Position numbers and translations under genes: made by a program. The notes beneath the pieces were generated by a model. It searched no databases, was not told the DNA's origin, and was given only the letters and a program-made list of their open reading frames with translations. This document shows positions 8,907-20,893 of a DNA stretch of 64,000 bases, piece after piece. The stretch covers positions 57,945 through 121,944 of the forward strand of contig MU603973.1 in the NCBI GenBank assembly GCA_025201845.1, read 5' to 3'. Positions within the stretch are counted from its first letter, which is position 1. Each line of letters starts with the position of its first letter. The DNA comes from Martensiomyces pterosporus. Taxonomy: Eukaryota > Kickxellomycota > Kickxellomycetes > Kickxellales > Kickxellaceae.

Positions 8907-11900
8907 TCATCCAAGGACAGCAGACCACCATTTCTTCGACCGCCTGTCGCTTGCACCGCGGCTGCTGCTGCTGCTGTTGCTGCTGCTCTTCTGTCGTCTC
9001 AGCCGTTGGTTGTCATTACCAGAGTCACTCGCAGCAGTTGCCCACATAGGGCGCCGAGAATGCAAAGAGCGGCCGTCATCAGACTCGTCCTCGGGATACC
9101 CACCAAGGGCATGGCTGCCTCCACCGCCACCAGCCTTTAGGTTGAGCTGCTTGAGCAGGCTGCGGCGATTCGACGATGACGAGGACAAAGGTTGATCTGC
9201 TGCCTCTGCTGCTGAAGCCCGTGCCTTTCCAGGGGAATTGGCAGCGCCAGAATTATATCTTTGCCGGTGTCTACGTCCGTTGCCATGTGGGTTGTCCCCC
9301 GCATCTCCACCGGCAGTCGTTGAAGGCGATAGGACGGATCCAATGCCCGCGATGGCATTCGTTCCTCCAGCCAACAGCGTAGTGCCCAGGAGCGGCAAGC
9401 GCTGGTGGCTGGCGGCGGGCAGGTCGTCGGTCTCTGGGAGGGGCTCTGCTTGCTTGAACGCATTTCTCGACATCCGAAGGCTCAGTGACCGGCGAGCCGC
9501 AGCTGTGAGCTCATCGGAATCAGGCACCGTTGTTTCCTCGAAGAACCCATGCGCCCGCCCAGGCGGCGGAGTGCCGGGCCGTGAGTGCGAGGGAGAGAGT
9601 GGGAATGTGCGCGCTTCAGAGAACTTGACCAGCTCCCAGGGACTGCTGCTCCCACGCCGGTTGCTGCTTCGGGAAGAAGCGCCCAGCCCCGCTGACCCGC
9701 ATGGCGATCTATACCGCACATCGTCACTCAGCCGACTGCCAATAGACCCGCTCTCGAACGACTCCATGCTGCCGCGTGGCGACCAAGAAGCACCAGGTGC
9801 CGTACAGGCAGCAGCAGAGACAGCGTGTGTTGAAAGTGAAGGGGGAGCCCAGAACCCAGGAGCCCATTTGCTGGCACTCGTTTGTGCTGCAGCATCGCTA
9901 ACTGTAGACGCATCGGCAGCTTTCTTTTCCTGCACAGGTACAGACACAGCCAAGGATTGGGTGGACATCCCTGACCTGAATGCCTTTGGATCAGAGCCCC
10001 CAGGCAGTGAGAGCGAACGACGATCGCGGCTGAAGCCATCGGCCGCCTCGTCCACAAAAGAACCAGGAGCAGCAGTAGAATCAAGGCTGCGAACAAGAGC
10101 GACTGGCGACGTAGAGGGGCACGAGCTACGCCGTGCAGGCGCCAAGGGGCTGCCGCCTGTCTTTATGCCGCCACTGCCAACGCTGACTCCAAGCCCTAGT
10201 GCTCCAATGCCCACGCCAGACGACGATGGTGGTGCCGATGAGGAGGGGGGTGGGTTGAGGCACTTGATTGTTGGTGCAGACGATTCACGCTGCCTCCACC
10301 TGATGATTGAATGGTCGAGGAACAGCTCCTGGTCAGTTATAAAGGAAGACGAGCTTCTGGTGTCGACATTATCGCGTGCAGGCTTCTGAGGCGGTGATAG
10401 ACCAAGATCTCTGGTGTTTTTGTCCGACAGCCAGTGCGGCAGCGATGAAACCCTGAGTCTTCGAGGCTCGGCCATGTCCAAATCTGAGCTGCCCTCGGCA
10501 GCCGCTGCTGGCGAAGTTGGTGCAGGAGGTGCACCGGAGCTGTGGCTGCCTCTAAGTGTGCCGTTGAGTGCATCCAGAGTTTGCTGACGAATCGCTGCGA
10601 CTGATAGTGAGACACGACCTGAATCCTCCTCGTCGCTGAGATCGGCGACATCCTCCAGAACCGATCCCACAGCGTGCTGCCCTCCTCCCTCATGGCCTTC
10701 AAGTGTCAGCTTGCCCAAGAACCTTGAGATCTCATCTGTCGAATGCGTCACCACTCTGCGCCTCCTTGCCCTCGCATCATCGCCTGCATGCACATCAGCA
10801 GCCGACTCGCTGTCGGATGCCGACGCAGAAGAGACTGCCTCGCCTCCCAATTTGGCATCGCCACCAAACAGCTGCGAAATCCATGAGCGCCTGCTGGTCA
10901 GACGCATCGACTGCGGCCTTGATGGCTCGGAAGTGGAGCGGCGCGGCTGTGGCGTGAAGCTCAGCCGACGCGAGAACCTGCTCTCTCGCCAGCGACGTCT
11001 ATCATCTGCACGCAAGCCATGCTGCTTCTCTGCGTCCAGATCCGTGGAAGCTCCGGCGCCGCTGCTGCTGTTGCTGCGTGGTGCCACAGCTGGTGTGCAG
11101 CTGGCTGAAAGGCCAAGGCCGGCTGGATAGCGACCAGACGAGCAGGATGAACCAACAGAATCGGCCGACGGCTGCCGCTTTGTGCGTGCCTTCCCAGAAC
11201 TCACGCGATTCTCTCCACCGCCGGCACTTGACTCAGGGTGATGTAGGATGGGGCAAGACGCAGCTAATGGCTGAGAAGGCACAGCTGCAGAGGCGTGCTG
11301 GTGGCTGCCTGGTGCATGGAGCCTCTCCACCGCGCCGCTACCAGCCGAGCCAGACGCCTCTGTGCGTGCAGCTGCCGGCCTTGAGCTGCTCAGTGAAACA
11401 CTCCGCCTCTTTACATTGGCGCTCGAACTAGGCGCGCGGTCATCATTCCTGGTGGCGCTGGTGGCTGCAGAATCTGCGGGAGTGGCGGTGGTGTGGAAGC
11501 TTGGGAGACGAAGAGCGGCAAAGAACCGGCTCCGGCGCTTTGGCTCCGCAGATTTGGTGGAAGCCTTTTGCTTAGTCCACGCACGCCCAGACCGCTTGTC
11601 CAAGTCATCGGTAGCAGCCGCTGGCATTTGTGCATCCTCCATGGTCTCGCGTTCATGGTCCGAAGAGCTCGCCATTCCACTGCTCACGCTCTGAAGCAGC
11701 AGCTGCTGGTGCTGCTCTTGCTCTATGGCCAGCTTGCCAGCGATGATCTCCTCCACCGAGTGATTATCAGCAGGCGGTGCTGTAATGGCAGTAGCCAGCG
11801 CCTCCATTGAGCTCTCCATCGACTCGACATCCACTGTGCTGTAGTCTCCAGAAAACACACGAGGCAGGTGCTGCATGGGCCGGTCACTGAAAGCAAACCC

Positions 11901-13976
11901 AGCCGGCACACCGGAAAGCGGCCTGGCCGAGCGCTTGGATTGACTCCTAGCAGTATGCTCCACGATAGACAACTCCGCATGGCTGACGTTCTGCTGGACA
12001 GAGGACTGGGTGCGAGCGTGTGCAGCGGAACTCTGGGTAGGCGCCACATTGTCACCAGCGCTGCTAGTATCCAACCGCTGATGCGGGATGATGGTGCCCG
12101 GTGGCGCAGCATTCGAGTCGGCTAAGTTCCCACGCATCCCGGATTCCCCTTCGCTGCGCTGCGCCTGCTGCTGCTGCTGCTGTGACTGATCCTGCTGTTG
12201 CAGGGACTGTTGGGCAAGCTGCATGAATGGTGACTGTGACGAGTGCGCGTCAAATGAGAACGGCAAGCAGGTAGCCAGTTTCAGCCGCTGCTCATGAGTC
12301 AAAATGGATTCCAGAATAGCCACTCTCTGCTGCAGCTCGATATTGGCCACCTCGTACTGCTCGACCCTATCCTCCTTTGCCTGCACAACCTGCTTCAGCG
12401 CCGTAATTGCCGACCTCGCATGGCCCAAATCTCTGATCAAGTACCTATGCTGTTCGACGAGCATATGGTTCTCCACTGCAAACCGCAGCTCCCGGTTGCT
12501 TAGCGCCGCACGCACATCGTGGGCACCCATGTCAGCCGCATAGGTGCCGGCCAACGAAGCCATGGGTGCAAGCATGTTGATGTCAGGCAAGGTGGGACGG
12601 GTGGCGCGCGGGCGGCTGCCGTTCTGAGACCTCTGTGCAGTGGCGCGGGACATGTTGATGGGCTCGTAAATGGGAATTGATGAAAGCAAACGGCTGCCCA
12701 CACGCAGGCTCTCGGCCTCGTCGTCGTCGTCGTCCTCGCACCACACCGAGGAGAGGGTGTGGTCAATGACATCGGCTGCCACAACGTCGGTGTCGCCATC
12801 CAGGCTGTCCACATCGTCGTCGTTGGATGACGGCTGAGGATGGCGGCGAGAGGTGAATAGGCTTTCGTCAGAGTAGTGGTGCCGGTCGCTGGCCGAGAGA
12901 TAGGAGGATGGACGCGAGCTGACTTCGCTCTCGCTCTCGCTGCCACCGTCTGAGCGACTAAAGCTCTGGAGTGCCTGCATCTGCTGCTGGTGGTGGAAGT
13001 GCTGGAAGGAAATGGCCCTCTGCGATTCAGGGGCGCCAAAGCGGGGGCTCGAGCCAGCGTCTCTTTGCATAGATGCAGCGTGGAGAGCAACGCTAGGAGA
13101 ATGCTGCTGCTGCATGGCCTGGGTATACTGTTGCTGCTGGTGATCAGTGACTCTCTGTGATGGAGATGACGCAGGGACAGACATCGCGTAGCGTGGATTC
13201 CCAGAGGCCGTGTGAGGGCTCCTGTCGTGCTGCTCGGAAACTGCGCCCGATTTCTGCGAGGGTTCTGCATGCGGGGTTGCCAGGGTCCGCGACTTTGAGT
13301 GGCCTGCACGCAAGAGCTGCGAAATGAAGCCGCCAGCCTTGCCGTCGCCACGGAACGAGTGTCTCTTTTTGCCCGACCGCCTAATCTTGCTCTGCAGCCC
13401 ATCCAAATTGCCATCTGTGTGAGGGGCAGGCGGCAAAACGCGAACCGACGGTCGCCGCTGCGGCTGCTCTAGTGATGGGCTGCCCTCTTGCTGCAGTTCA
13501 AGGTCGCCTGTACTGCCGCCAGCCATTGCCGAGTTGGTGTGCGCTCCCTGTGTCCCCGACACGTTCACGACATGCTGGTGGCGAATGGAGCCAGATGAGC
13601 GCGAGTGCGCCAGCAACGTTCTCTCGCTCCTAGAGTCGCCTCTGGACGAGCTATCCGATGAGGTGGGCGATGATGTCGGCGATGAAGACACTGCGCTTGA
13701 TTGCTTGAACCGGCTCAACAGGGTGGATGAGCCAGAACGCGCATGCTGAGGCTTGTGCAGGGGCAAGGAGGAAGGTTTGGCAGGGGAGACATTGGATGCA
13801 GTGGCACGCATGCCGTGACTCCTGTTGTTTTTATTATTGCTGGCATTGTTGTCGCTGCCCCTAAGCCCCCTTCTCTCCACAGTGGTGCTCGGTTGGTCAG
13901 CGTCGCCGTTACAGCCCGCCGAGTGGCCGCTATATGGAGCAGCGCCCTTTGCGCGAGTATTGAGGGCTTCTTGGTA

Positions 13977-14011
<35 letters not shown>

Positions 14012-14225
14012 TCCAAGTGTACGAGAGAAGGTCGCTATCAACCGGCTGCTGTTGGTGGAGGGAGTACCGCTGCTGCAATTGCATATGCGGGTGATAATTA
14101 GCTACTGCCCCTTTGGCGTGCGAGTTGACAGACTCGGACGACGCGGTGGTGTCGATGGCTAGGGGGGAGTAGATGGTGTCGTCCGAGTACGTCGCTGGGT
14201 AGCTGTAGAGAGAGCCCTCACGCAT
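8907..14225 (-). CDS. Very large Ser-rich disordered protein with a central coiled coil
   Basis: An uninterrupted 1772-residue ORF. Most of it is low complexity, rich in Ser, Arg, Gln and Ala. Poly-Gln tracts lie at about residues 73-83 and 670-690. An acidic patch (EDDDDDEAE) lies near residue 500. The only clearly ordered part is about residues 572-655, a heptad-like coiled coil beginning near ELRFAVENHMLVEQHRYLI. Short basic-hydrophobic motifs such as RRSRFFAALRLPSF and SRRSWISQLFGG recur and are spaced through the C-terminal half; many R-x-x-S sites suggest AGC/CaMK-type phosphorylation. No enzyme domain, signal peptide or membrane segment is seen. A scaffold, polarity or cytoskeletal role is inference only. 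Length and an open frame over 5.3 kb make it a real gene. Confidence 0.8.
13978..14009. repeat. (CTG)n / poly-Gln coding tract
   Basis: About ten CTG units read as CAG on the minus strand and encode a poly-Gln run near residue 75 of the large disordered protein. Confidence 0.9.
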
Positions 14226-15619
14226 GGCAGGCGGCTAGCTGTAGACCACACGAAGCGAATAAGGAAATAGCAAGATGCAAGCGGTGCGTATGATGCGTGC
14301 AGACTAAGGGGGCAGTGGTGCTGCAACTTCGCGTAAACAAGACAGAAAACAGTGTGCTTCAAGCAGGTGCTCGCCGACAGAGTGTGTGGTGCAGGAGTGA
14401 AGCTGAAAAGGCGGAATGGATGTGGTATTTGGCACGGTGGGTGTCTGGATAATGGAGATATAGAAAAATGCAGTTGATATGTCAAGTGCGCGAGTGGAGA
14501 AGAGAGAGGAGTAGAGAGTGAGCAGGCATTCGTGAGCAGCGCTGTTGTTTTGTTGCGCGAGCGTCGCAGTGTCGTCGGACCAGCTTCTTTCCCGCTACTC
14601 AGCCACCGCTGCCCGCGTTCAGAATGGGGGAATTGTTGGCTAAAGCAGTGGTCTCTTTTGAGTTTCTGGGTTCGCTGGGTTGATTTGTGCGCGCTGCTAC
14701 TGGCAAAAAGATGCTAGGAGCACGGGGACGGGAGGGAAAGGAGTGTTGTAGTGTTGCTGTCGCCAGCCAGGCTGCATGCAGAGGCTGAATAGACAAATAG
14801 ACTAGGTTGTCACGCTGAAGATAGGGAGGAAGGGGATGGTAGGGATGCGTGATGTCAGCCAGGCTGGGTCTTGCAGAAGGGATGAGGGATGCTGACCCAC
14901 TGAGCTCTACAAACGGCCACAGCTGAACATCAAGCGCCCATTTTCGATCATCGTTGTTGCCCAGATTTCAGTGCGAGGCTGTGCGTGCTGAAGCAGTCGC
15001 TCCAATCGTAGCACTCATATTCACCCCGTCAAGCGCCTCCTGCTACATTCGCTCTACTAGCAATATAATAAGAATCCGCTGCCGTTTGTTGAAGATTTTG
15101 CTACTATTCGGGAAAACAGCATGGCAACAGGAAAACGTTGGGCTTCTCCCCCATGTTTAGCATCCAAATAGATAGCACAATGGAGAAGCTGCAGAACAAC
15201 GACGTCGTTTTGAGAGACAAGGCAGATGGCCACTTGTTCCTCACAATGGACAGCCACAAAACACATTCCTAATTAACCATCACGCTTGCGCGCTCTTGCA
15301 AACACAGCACCCCCAAGCACTGGAGCCGGGAGGAATATCGTAGCCGTGGACACCAGTAGAGCTCCGAGTAGATATGAAGACGCATCTGCTACTGCCACCT
15401 CTGCCAAATAACGAGAATCTACACAATGGCTGCTTGGGCAGTGTCACTGTTTGACTGGCCATGGCGTCTGCGCAATCTCACTAGCATCCCATCCGCATTC
15501 AGAACATGCCAAGTCTAGCAGCTTTACTTATTAAACACTATTGTCTATGCTCTTTTACCGGCACACTCCACACCATGGAAAGCCTAAATAGCTGCCAGCC
15601 GTCCGCTGATGGCATCCCT
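14226..15619. other. Intergenic region, no gene seen
   Basis: The right ends of two minus-strand genes bound it: the promoter of the large disordered protein lies on the left and the 3' end of the mitochondrial carrier on the right. Short ORFs (for example 14532-14717 and 15506-15796) lack any recognisable content. Confidence 0.5.
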
Positions 15620-16726
15620 TCACCACCCAACGATCTTTTGCTGCAGATCGTACATCATCAGGGCGATTCCAAACAGCGGCGCCATGGTCAGGCATCTGGG
15701 CACTGTGCCCTTGAAGAACGCCCCGGGTCCCTCAGCCCTCATAATCCTCGTAGCACAGTCCGCCAGACCACGGTAGGGCGGCGAGGGCTGGGATGACGAC
15801 TGCAGCCGGGTCTTGATGACATCCGCGGGAGTCACCGCACCAGCAGCAAGCACACCAGCAAGCGTGCTTCCGGCCAGAACGCACAGCGTGGACGGCTTTC
15901 CTTCACTGCCATACACACGCGCATGGATCTTCTGCGAGAACAGCGCCTGAGCAGGGAAGAACAGGAACGAGAACGGCACATCGCGCAGCAGCGTGGCCGC
16001 CGTGCCCTTGTACAGCCCACGAATTCCGAGCTGCCTCACAATGCCCATCGCCGTCACCTGCGTAGCTGCTGCGGCTGCAGCGCCATTGCCCGCAACAGCC
16101 ACCGTGGTATTAGTGGCAGCGACCTGCATCTGAATCTTCACAATCTCCATGGGGTTCGTAGCAATGAACTGGCACAGGCCAGCAGTGGCTCCAGCAAGCG
16201 CACCGTCCATGACCGACAGCTTCTCCGGGGTAGTGCCCGATCTCTTTGCCAAGTAGCCGCGCATCATGTCGTTGACAGCCAGCTTGATCGCCTTCTCGGG
16301 CGTGATCCCGGCCAGATTCGGCACGAGTCCGCGGTACAGTCCACGCACGCCTTCGTGGCGGAGGATGGATTTGAAGCAGTCGAGGCCGCCGGAGTATGGA
16401 AGCTTGCCATGCGCGTTGGGCTTCTGGTTCTGCAGCCGCGTCTTCACCATGTCCAAGGGGTAGATGATCGATACGCCAGTGATTCCCGCCACTGCTCCAT
16501 TTCCGAGCTTTGCCAGCAGCCTAGACAGAAAGAAGGAAGTGCTGCAGACAAGAGAGCCGGCTATTGCAGTTAGCAAGACGCTGGAATTCAGGCACTAGTA
16601 GAATGTGGGAGCGGGCCACTGGTGGTCTGGTGAATTATATTGCTGCTGGCCCACTTACCGTACGGCTGGTGAAGGCCCACTGTCAGCACTGGTTCCTGCT
16701 GTCGCCTCTTTACTGCTCATGGCCAT
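15620..16726 (-). CDS. Mitochondrial carrier, glutamate-carrier-like (two exons)
   Basis: Exon 1 is 16726-16659 and exon 2 is 16520-15620 on the minus strand. The intron starts GTAAGT and ends TTTCTGTCTAG, and the join restores an Arg codon followed by LLAKLGNG. The product is 322 residues. Three SLC25 repeats are present with signatures PLDMVKTRLQ, PMEIVKIQMQ and PADVIKTRLQ, each followed by a GLY(R/K)G or FFKG half. The TPEKAIKLAVND segment is typical of mitochondrial glutamate and aspartate/glutamate carriers. There is no EF-hand extension, so a plain glutamate carrier (SLC25A22-like) fits better. An Ala-rich insertion sits in the second repeat. It is expected in the inner mitochondrial membrane. 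Confidence 0.88.
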
Positions 16727-17484
16727 GGTGTATGTGTATGTGGTGTATGCGCAAAGAGTAGGAAAAGAATGCAGATAGCAAACTAGGAAAGGAAGCAGAC
16801 GAGCGAGAGCCGTGCTAGAGATAAGCAACTGTGGGAAGCACAAGACGAAAGAAGAAGGTTGCCTTTCAATGCTTCGGCCACCCACCCGTGCTCCTTCCTT
16901 GTTTCGCAGGACCATAAAAGTGTGTCACCTACGCCCCTTGCTCAATGCGGGCACCCGCTTGGTGGCAGGCCTGTGAGAAAAAAAATATGCGGAGCTTGCA
17001 GCCCAGCTTGCTTCTCAGCTGGCGAGCAACCGGGCCAGCTTTGCGAACGCCCCCACCAAAGAAAAAAATTCTCCTATCAGCAGCAAGGTTTAGCACCAGC
17101 CCAGAGGGGCAAGCCCCCGCCTTTGCCACACTGCCGCTTCAGGGTTGCTTTGCCCGAAGGCTGTGGCCAACCAATTTGAAGCAGAGCAACAAACACAGAC
17201 ATGCGGCCAAGAGAGACTAGGAGCGGCGCTCCCGCATGCTCGCCTCAGGATTTCAAGGAATGCTGCGCATCTATGCTGATCGCATACGTGTTAGCCGCAA
17301 CACGCAGTGTTCGGGAAAACACTCGCAACCCGCTAAGAAGGATGGCGCACTGTCTACTGCAATACAAGCCACAGCTACACGGGAGAAGGCCATCGATAAG
17401 AAAGGCGTGTATTCGAGTGCCAACAGAAAAGAACAAACAGCAGCGGGAGGCATAACCACATCCTCCCGCTCTTCCCAGCACCCC
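16727..17484. other. Intergenic region, no gene seen
   Basis: It holds the promoter of the carrier gene and the 3' region of RPB8. The stretch 16940-17200 is rich in short GC inverted segments and A-runs, but I cannot assign it to a repeat family from one copy. Confidence 0.5.
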
Positions 17485-17952
17485 TCAGATGGTCTTCATG
17501 AGCAGATACAGCGTATCACCGACAACGAGGTTCTGCAGGTGCCGGATGTCGCCCTCAAGGCACATGAGCAGGCCGCCAAACGACGCAAAAGCCGAGACCT
17601 TGGCACCCGAGGCATCGTCGTAGCGGTAAACGCGGCCAAACATCACATAGTCGAAATCATCAGCCAGCGATTTCTCATCGCCGTTGACGTAGGCGCGCCA
17701 GTTGGCCTCGCCCTTGCCAAACGCTGCGGGCTCCTTGCTGTCGCTCAGGGAGAGAGAGGATGCAAGGGTGAGCTTGAACTTGTCGCCGGCGTCAAGGGGG
17801 TACAGCTCGCTGTTGATGTCGAGGATCAGGCTCATGTCATGTGTTTGGCTGCGTGCGTCGATGCGCGACACGCGATCGAATTTTTTGCCCTCCTTGTCGA
17901 CGTCCTTGACATCGAATGTATCGTGGAACAGAATGTTTTCGTGCTTGTCCAT
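17485..17952 (-). CDS. RPB8: RNA polymerase I/II/III common subunit RPB8 (RPABC3)
   Basis: The product is 155 residues, the usual RPB8 size. The N-terminus (ILFHDTFDVKDVD followed by GKKFDRVSRI) and the C-terminal motifs (DYVMFGRVYR, SFGGLLMCLEGD, VYLLMK-like ending) match the family. RPB8 is an OB-fold subunit shared by all three nuclear RNA polymerases. The start is placed at ATG 17952 because family homology begins directly after it; in-frame upstream ATGs lead into a low-complexity leader. A TATATA-like sequence lies near 18116. Confidence 0.93.
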   Translation of the reverse strand: MDKHENILFHDTFDVKDVDKEGKKFDRVSRIDARSQTHDMSLILDINSELYPLDAGDKFKLTLASSLSLSDSKEPAAFGKGEANWRAYVNGDEKSLADDFDYVMFGRVYRYDDASGAKVSAFASFGGLLMCLEGDIRHLQNLVVGDTLYLLMKTI

Positions 17953-18225
17953 ATTTCGTTTTCCAGTGGCCTGCTCCTTCGCTCCTTCTTCTGTGCAGCT
18001 AACGGCAGGGACAAGAGTAGGGGTGGAGGGAAAGAAAAAAAGGGCAATGTGCAGAGGCAGTGTTGAAGAGCTTTGCTTTTTCATGGGCCGGCTTGCCAAA
18101 ATTTTCGCGCTTCAAGTATATACACAGCTAGCCCAGCCCACCACGCGCAGTGTATGGCTGCATCCACGTGACAATTACTAGATTACAATCAGCACATCAA
18201 AGTTTTGCGTGTTGCACAAAAGCCG

Positions 18226-18690
18226 CTACTTGAGGTTTGATGCGGACCGCGAAGAGCCCAGCGATGGCGACGCCTCGGGGTGCTCGGCTGGCGAGGAGCT
18301 GGTGGCTGGCGGGTTCAGCGACGCATGGACGATCTCCAGCGTTGCAGCAACATCCAGCATGTCCCGCTCAATCACCTGCGCCCAGTTCCTCACGTCGCCC
18401 AGCTCCTTCAGCGCACCGTTGAACTGGTCGACCAGCTTGGTCCACTTGGCTGTGCTCCTGGCATGCTGCTGGACAAGGTGGGCGCTGTCGCGCGCGAGAG
18501 ACTCGATTTTCTTCTGGTTGTCAAGAACCTGGCCGACCTGCGCAGACAGGGATGTGGTGGCGGTGTCGCAGAGATCGCCAATGTCCTGGACGGCCTCCTT
18601 GCGCAGCTGCTCCGTGGTGCGCCTCTGCTCCAGCTGGCTTGCCTGGTGGTCGCGCAGAATGTCGCTGAGCGATGATGCTGATGAAGCCAT
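18226..18690 (-). CDS. BLOC-1 subunit 1 (BLOS1/GCN5L1) homologue
   Basis: The product is 154 residues, mostly helical. The core segment KWTKLVDQFNGALKELGDV followed by NWAQVIERDM and a VAATLE ending matches the BLOC1S1 signature. The N-terminal half is a coiled coil (LEQRRTTEQLRKEA). The C-terminal 30 residues are Ser/Pro/Ala-rich and unstructured. In animals BLOS1 belongs to the BLOC-1 and BORC complexes that position endo-lysosomes; yeast has a distant version. The start at 18690 is chosen because upstream in-frame codons lack helical or conserved content. It is divergently arranged with chorismate synthase. Confidence 0.85.
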   Translation of the reverse strand: MASSASSLSDILRDHQASQLEQRRTTEQLRKEAVQDIGDLCDTATTSLSAQVGQVLDNQKKIESLARDSAHLVQQHARSTAKWTKLVDQFNGALKELGDVRNWAQVIERDMLDVAATLEIVHASLNPPATSSSPAEHPEASPSLGSSRSASNLK

Positions 18691-19016
18691 TCCGAGGGCT
18701 AGATGAGGAAGATGTGTGGAAAATAGCAGTGCTAATTTCTGCCACAAACCACGGGGCCGCTTCTGTGGACAGCGAGTGGCTAGGAGCACTTATTCGGCTT
18801 GGCCGGTGATCTCCGCTGCGCGCCACCCAGATCACCAACGGAAAAAAGACGAAAAAGCTGAGTGACTCATAAGAGCTGCTCCCGTCCCTGCCGCTTCTGC
18901 TGCTGGCAGAAAACCAGGGGGAAGCACACCGCTTCTTTCTCCGCTGCTTCTAATCAGCTATTACTTTCTTTTCAAATCCCGTACCCTCCTCGAATTTCCG
19001 TTTGGCTTAGGGAAGA
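18691..19016. promoter_or_regulatory. Shared divergent promoter, BLOS1 / chorismate synthase
   Basis: 326 bases separate the two ATGs. The region contains a Gcn4-type motif (listed separately) and CT-rich tracts just before the chorismate synthase ATG. No TATA box is obvious. Confidence 0.6.
18863..18869. promoter_or_regulatory. Gcn4/CPC1-type site TGACTCA
   Basis: A perfect TGACTCA core lies 148 bases before the chorismate synthase ATG. In ascomycetes this is the binding site of Gcn4/CpcA, which activates amino-acid biosynthetic genes. Its place ahead of an aromatic amino-acid gene makes function plausible, but a seven-base match can occur by chance. Confidence 0.5.
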
Positions 19017-20198
19017 ATGAGCACCTTTGGCAGAGAGTTCCGTGTCACCACGTACGGCGAGTCGCACTGCAAGTCCGTCGGCTGCATCATCGACGGCGTT
19101 CCGCCCGGCCTGGCGATCTCCGAGGACGACATCCAGACCCAGCTGACCAGGCGTCGTCCTGGCCAAAGCAACCTAACGACACCGCGTAACGAGAAGGACC
19201 GCGTGACGATCCAATCGGGCTGCGAGTTCGGATATACGCTCGGTACGCCGATCTGCCTCACGGTGCAGAACCAGGACCAGAGACCCAGAGACTACAGCGA
19301 GACCGACTTCTACCCCCGTCCGTCGCACGCCGACTGGACCTACCTGCAGAAATACGGCGTCAAAGCGTCCTCGGGTGGCGGCAGATCATCGGCCCGTGAG
19401 ACCATTGGCCGTGTAGCCGCTGGCGCGGTGGCTGAAAAGTACCTGAGGGAGGCGTACGGTGTGGAGATTGTTGCCTTTGTCTCGAGCGTGGGCCCGATTG
19501 AGATGCCCCTGATGAAGGAGGCTCAGGGCAGAGGCATGGGTGGCGAGGAGTTCCAGCGTCTTCTGAACACCATCACTCGCGAGGAGGTCGACAAGAACGC
19601 CGTGCGCTGCCCCGACGAGGAAACCGCCCGGCTCATGCACGATGAGATTTTGGCGTGCAGCCAGGAGAAGGACTCCACGGGCGGAGTTGTCACGTGTGTG
19701 ATCCGCAATGCACCCGCCGGCTTGGGCGAGCCGTGCTTCGATAAGCTCGAGGCTATGCTTGCTCACGCCATGCTTTCGATCCCAGCCACGAAGGGATTCG
19801 AGATTGGGTCGGGATTCCGTGGAACCAGGCTCTCGGGCCACGAGCATAACGACGCCTTTGTGTCTGATGGCAACGGCGGCCTGCGCACCAAGACCAACAA
19901 CTCGGGCGGCATTCAGGGCGGAATCTCTAATGGCGAGAGCATCTTCTTCCGCGTCGCGTTCAAGCCCCCGGCCACCATCTCCCAGGACCAGGAGACAGCC
20001 ACGTACAACGGCGATGAGGGCGTGCTGGCTGCTCGTGGAAGGCACGACCCCTGTGTTGTCCCCCGTGCTGTGCCTATTGTTGAGGCCATGTCGGCCATTG
20101 TCGTCATGGATGCTGTCCTCCAGCAGAACGCCAGAACCGCCACTCGCCAGCTCCTGAAGCCCGTGCCCAAGGAGCTCAAGGGCATCAAGCCTGTCTAA
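19017..20198 (+). CDS. ARO2: Chorismate synthase
   Basis: An intact single-exon gene of 393 residues. It converts 5-enolpyruvylshikimate-3-phosphate to chorismate, the last shikimate-pathway step, using reduced FMN. Family signatures are all visible: [20 protein letters not shown] at the N-terminus, [20 protein letters not shown] in the middle, and SGHEHND and [11 protein letters not shown] further on. In fungi the enzyme is bifunctional with its own flavin reductase activity; that is known of the family, not shown here. A TGACTCA site upstream suggests general amino-acid control. The length is slightly above yeast Aro2. Confidence 0.97.
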   Translation: MSTFGREFRVTTYGESHCKSVGCIIDGVPPGLAISEDDIQTQLTRRRPGQSNLTTPRNEKDRVTIQSGCEFGYTLGTPICLTVQNQDQRPRDYSETDFYPRPSHADWTYLQKYGVKASSGGGRSSARETIGRVAAGAVAEKYLREAYGVEIVAFVSSVGPIEMPLMKEAQGRGMGGEEFQRLLNTITREEVDKNAVRCPDEETARLMHDEILACSQEKDSTGGVVTCVIRNAPAGLGEPCFDKLEAMLAHAMLSIPATKGFEIGSGFRGTRLSGHEHNDAFVSDGNGGLRTKTNNSGGIQGGISNGESIFFRVAFKPPATISQDQETATYNGDEGVLAARGRHDPCVVPRAVPIVEAMSAIVVMDAVLQQNARTATRQLLKPVPKELKGIKPV

Positions 20199-20893
20199 AT
20201 GCGCTCGTGTGTGTCACCACCCCTTAGTTTTTTATTTATCCTAGGCATTCACTCTAGACCATACCTGCGTATTAGGAAGAACAGCGCCAGTTCAATTGCC
20301 CTACATTCCATATATCCTGGCATTTGCTCCAGTGCTTGCCTGGCACATATGGCTCCTCAGCTGCAACCCGCATACGCGCTGGTGTGGGCAGCAGACCAGC
20401 TCACTTGATTACATATGCAAGCTCTTTGGCACGGGGTTAGCCCTTGCTGGCTTCCTCGGGCACTGTCCATTATTTTTGAAGGCATGGTATAGATGAAAGG
20501 GGATCGACGTTGCTTGCCTCCTTGCCCGCCTTCTCGGCATTCCTCTGCGAAAGGGTAAGGGGAGACGTTGCAGCTTTGGGCTGCTGTAGATTTCCCTTGA
20601 GGGACGCAAGAGCGACGGTCATCCTATTTATCCGTTTTCAACCTCACGATTTTCTCCTACTGTACTGACTTTTGGCTGCTCTAGGATAAAACCGCACAGC
20701 TGCTCGGCTTGCTGCTTCCCGCTGTCAATAGGGTATTTGTTTCGCTGCGCTCCAGCAAACATCCTACACCCAGCGGCTTGCGTCTATTTAATAACGGCTA
20801 TCCTGGTGCCTGGCGCGAAACACCGTTACCACAGTCACTACCCCCCACACGGCTTTTTGTTATCTCTAGATATTCGCCAGTACTGCAGCTGCA
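20199..20893. other. Intergenic region, no gene seen
   Basis: It contains the 3' region of chorismate synthase and the promoter and leader of the MFS permease, with pyrimidine-rich stretches close to 20880. No ORF here has recognisable content. Confidence 0.5.

Noticed and set aside
16940..17200. Possible mobile element with short inverted GC segments
   Set aside because: No second copy, terminal repeat or ORF content could be found in the window.
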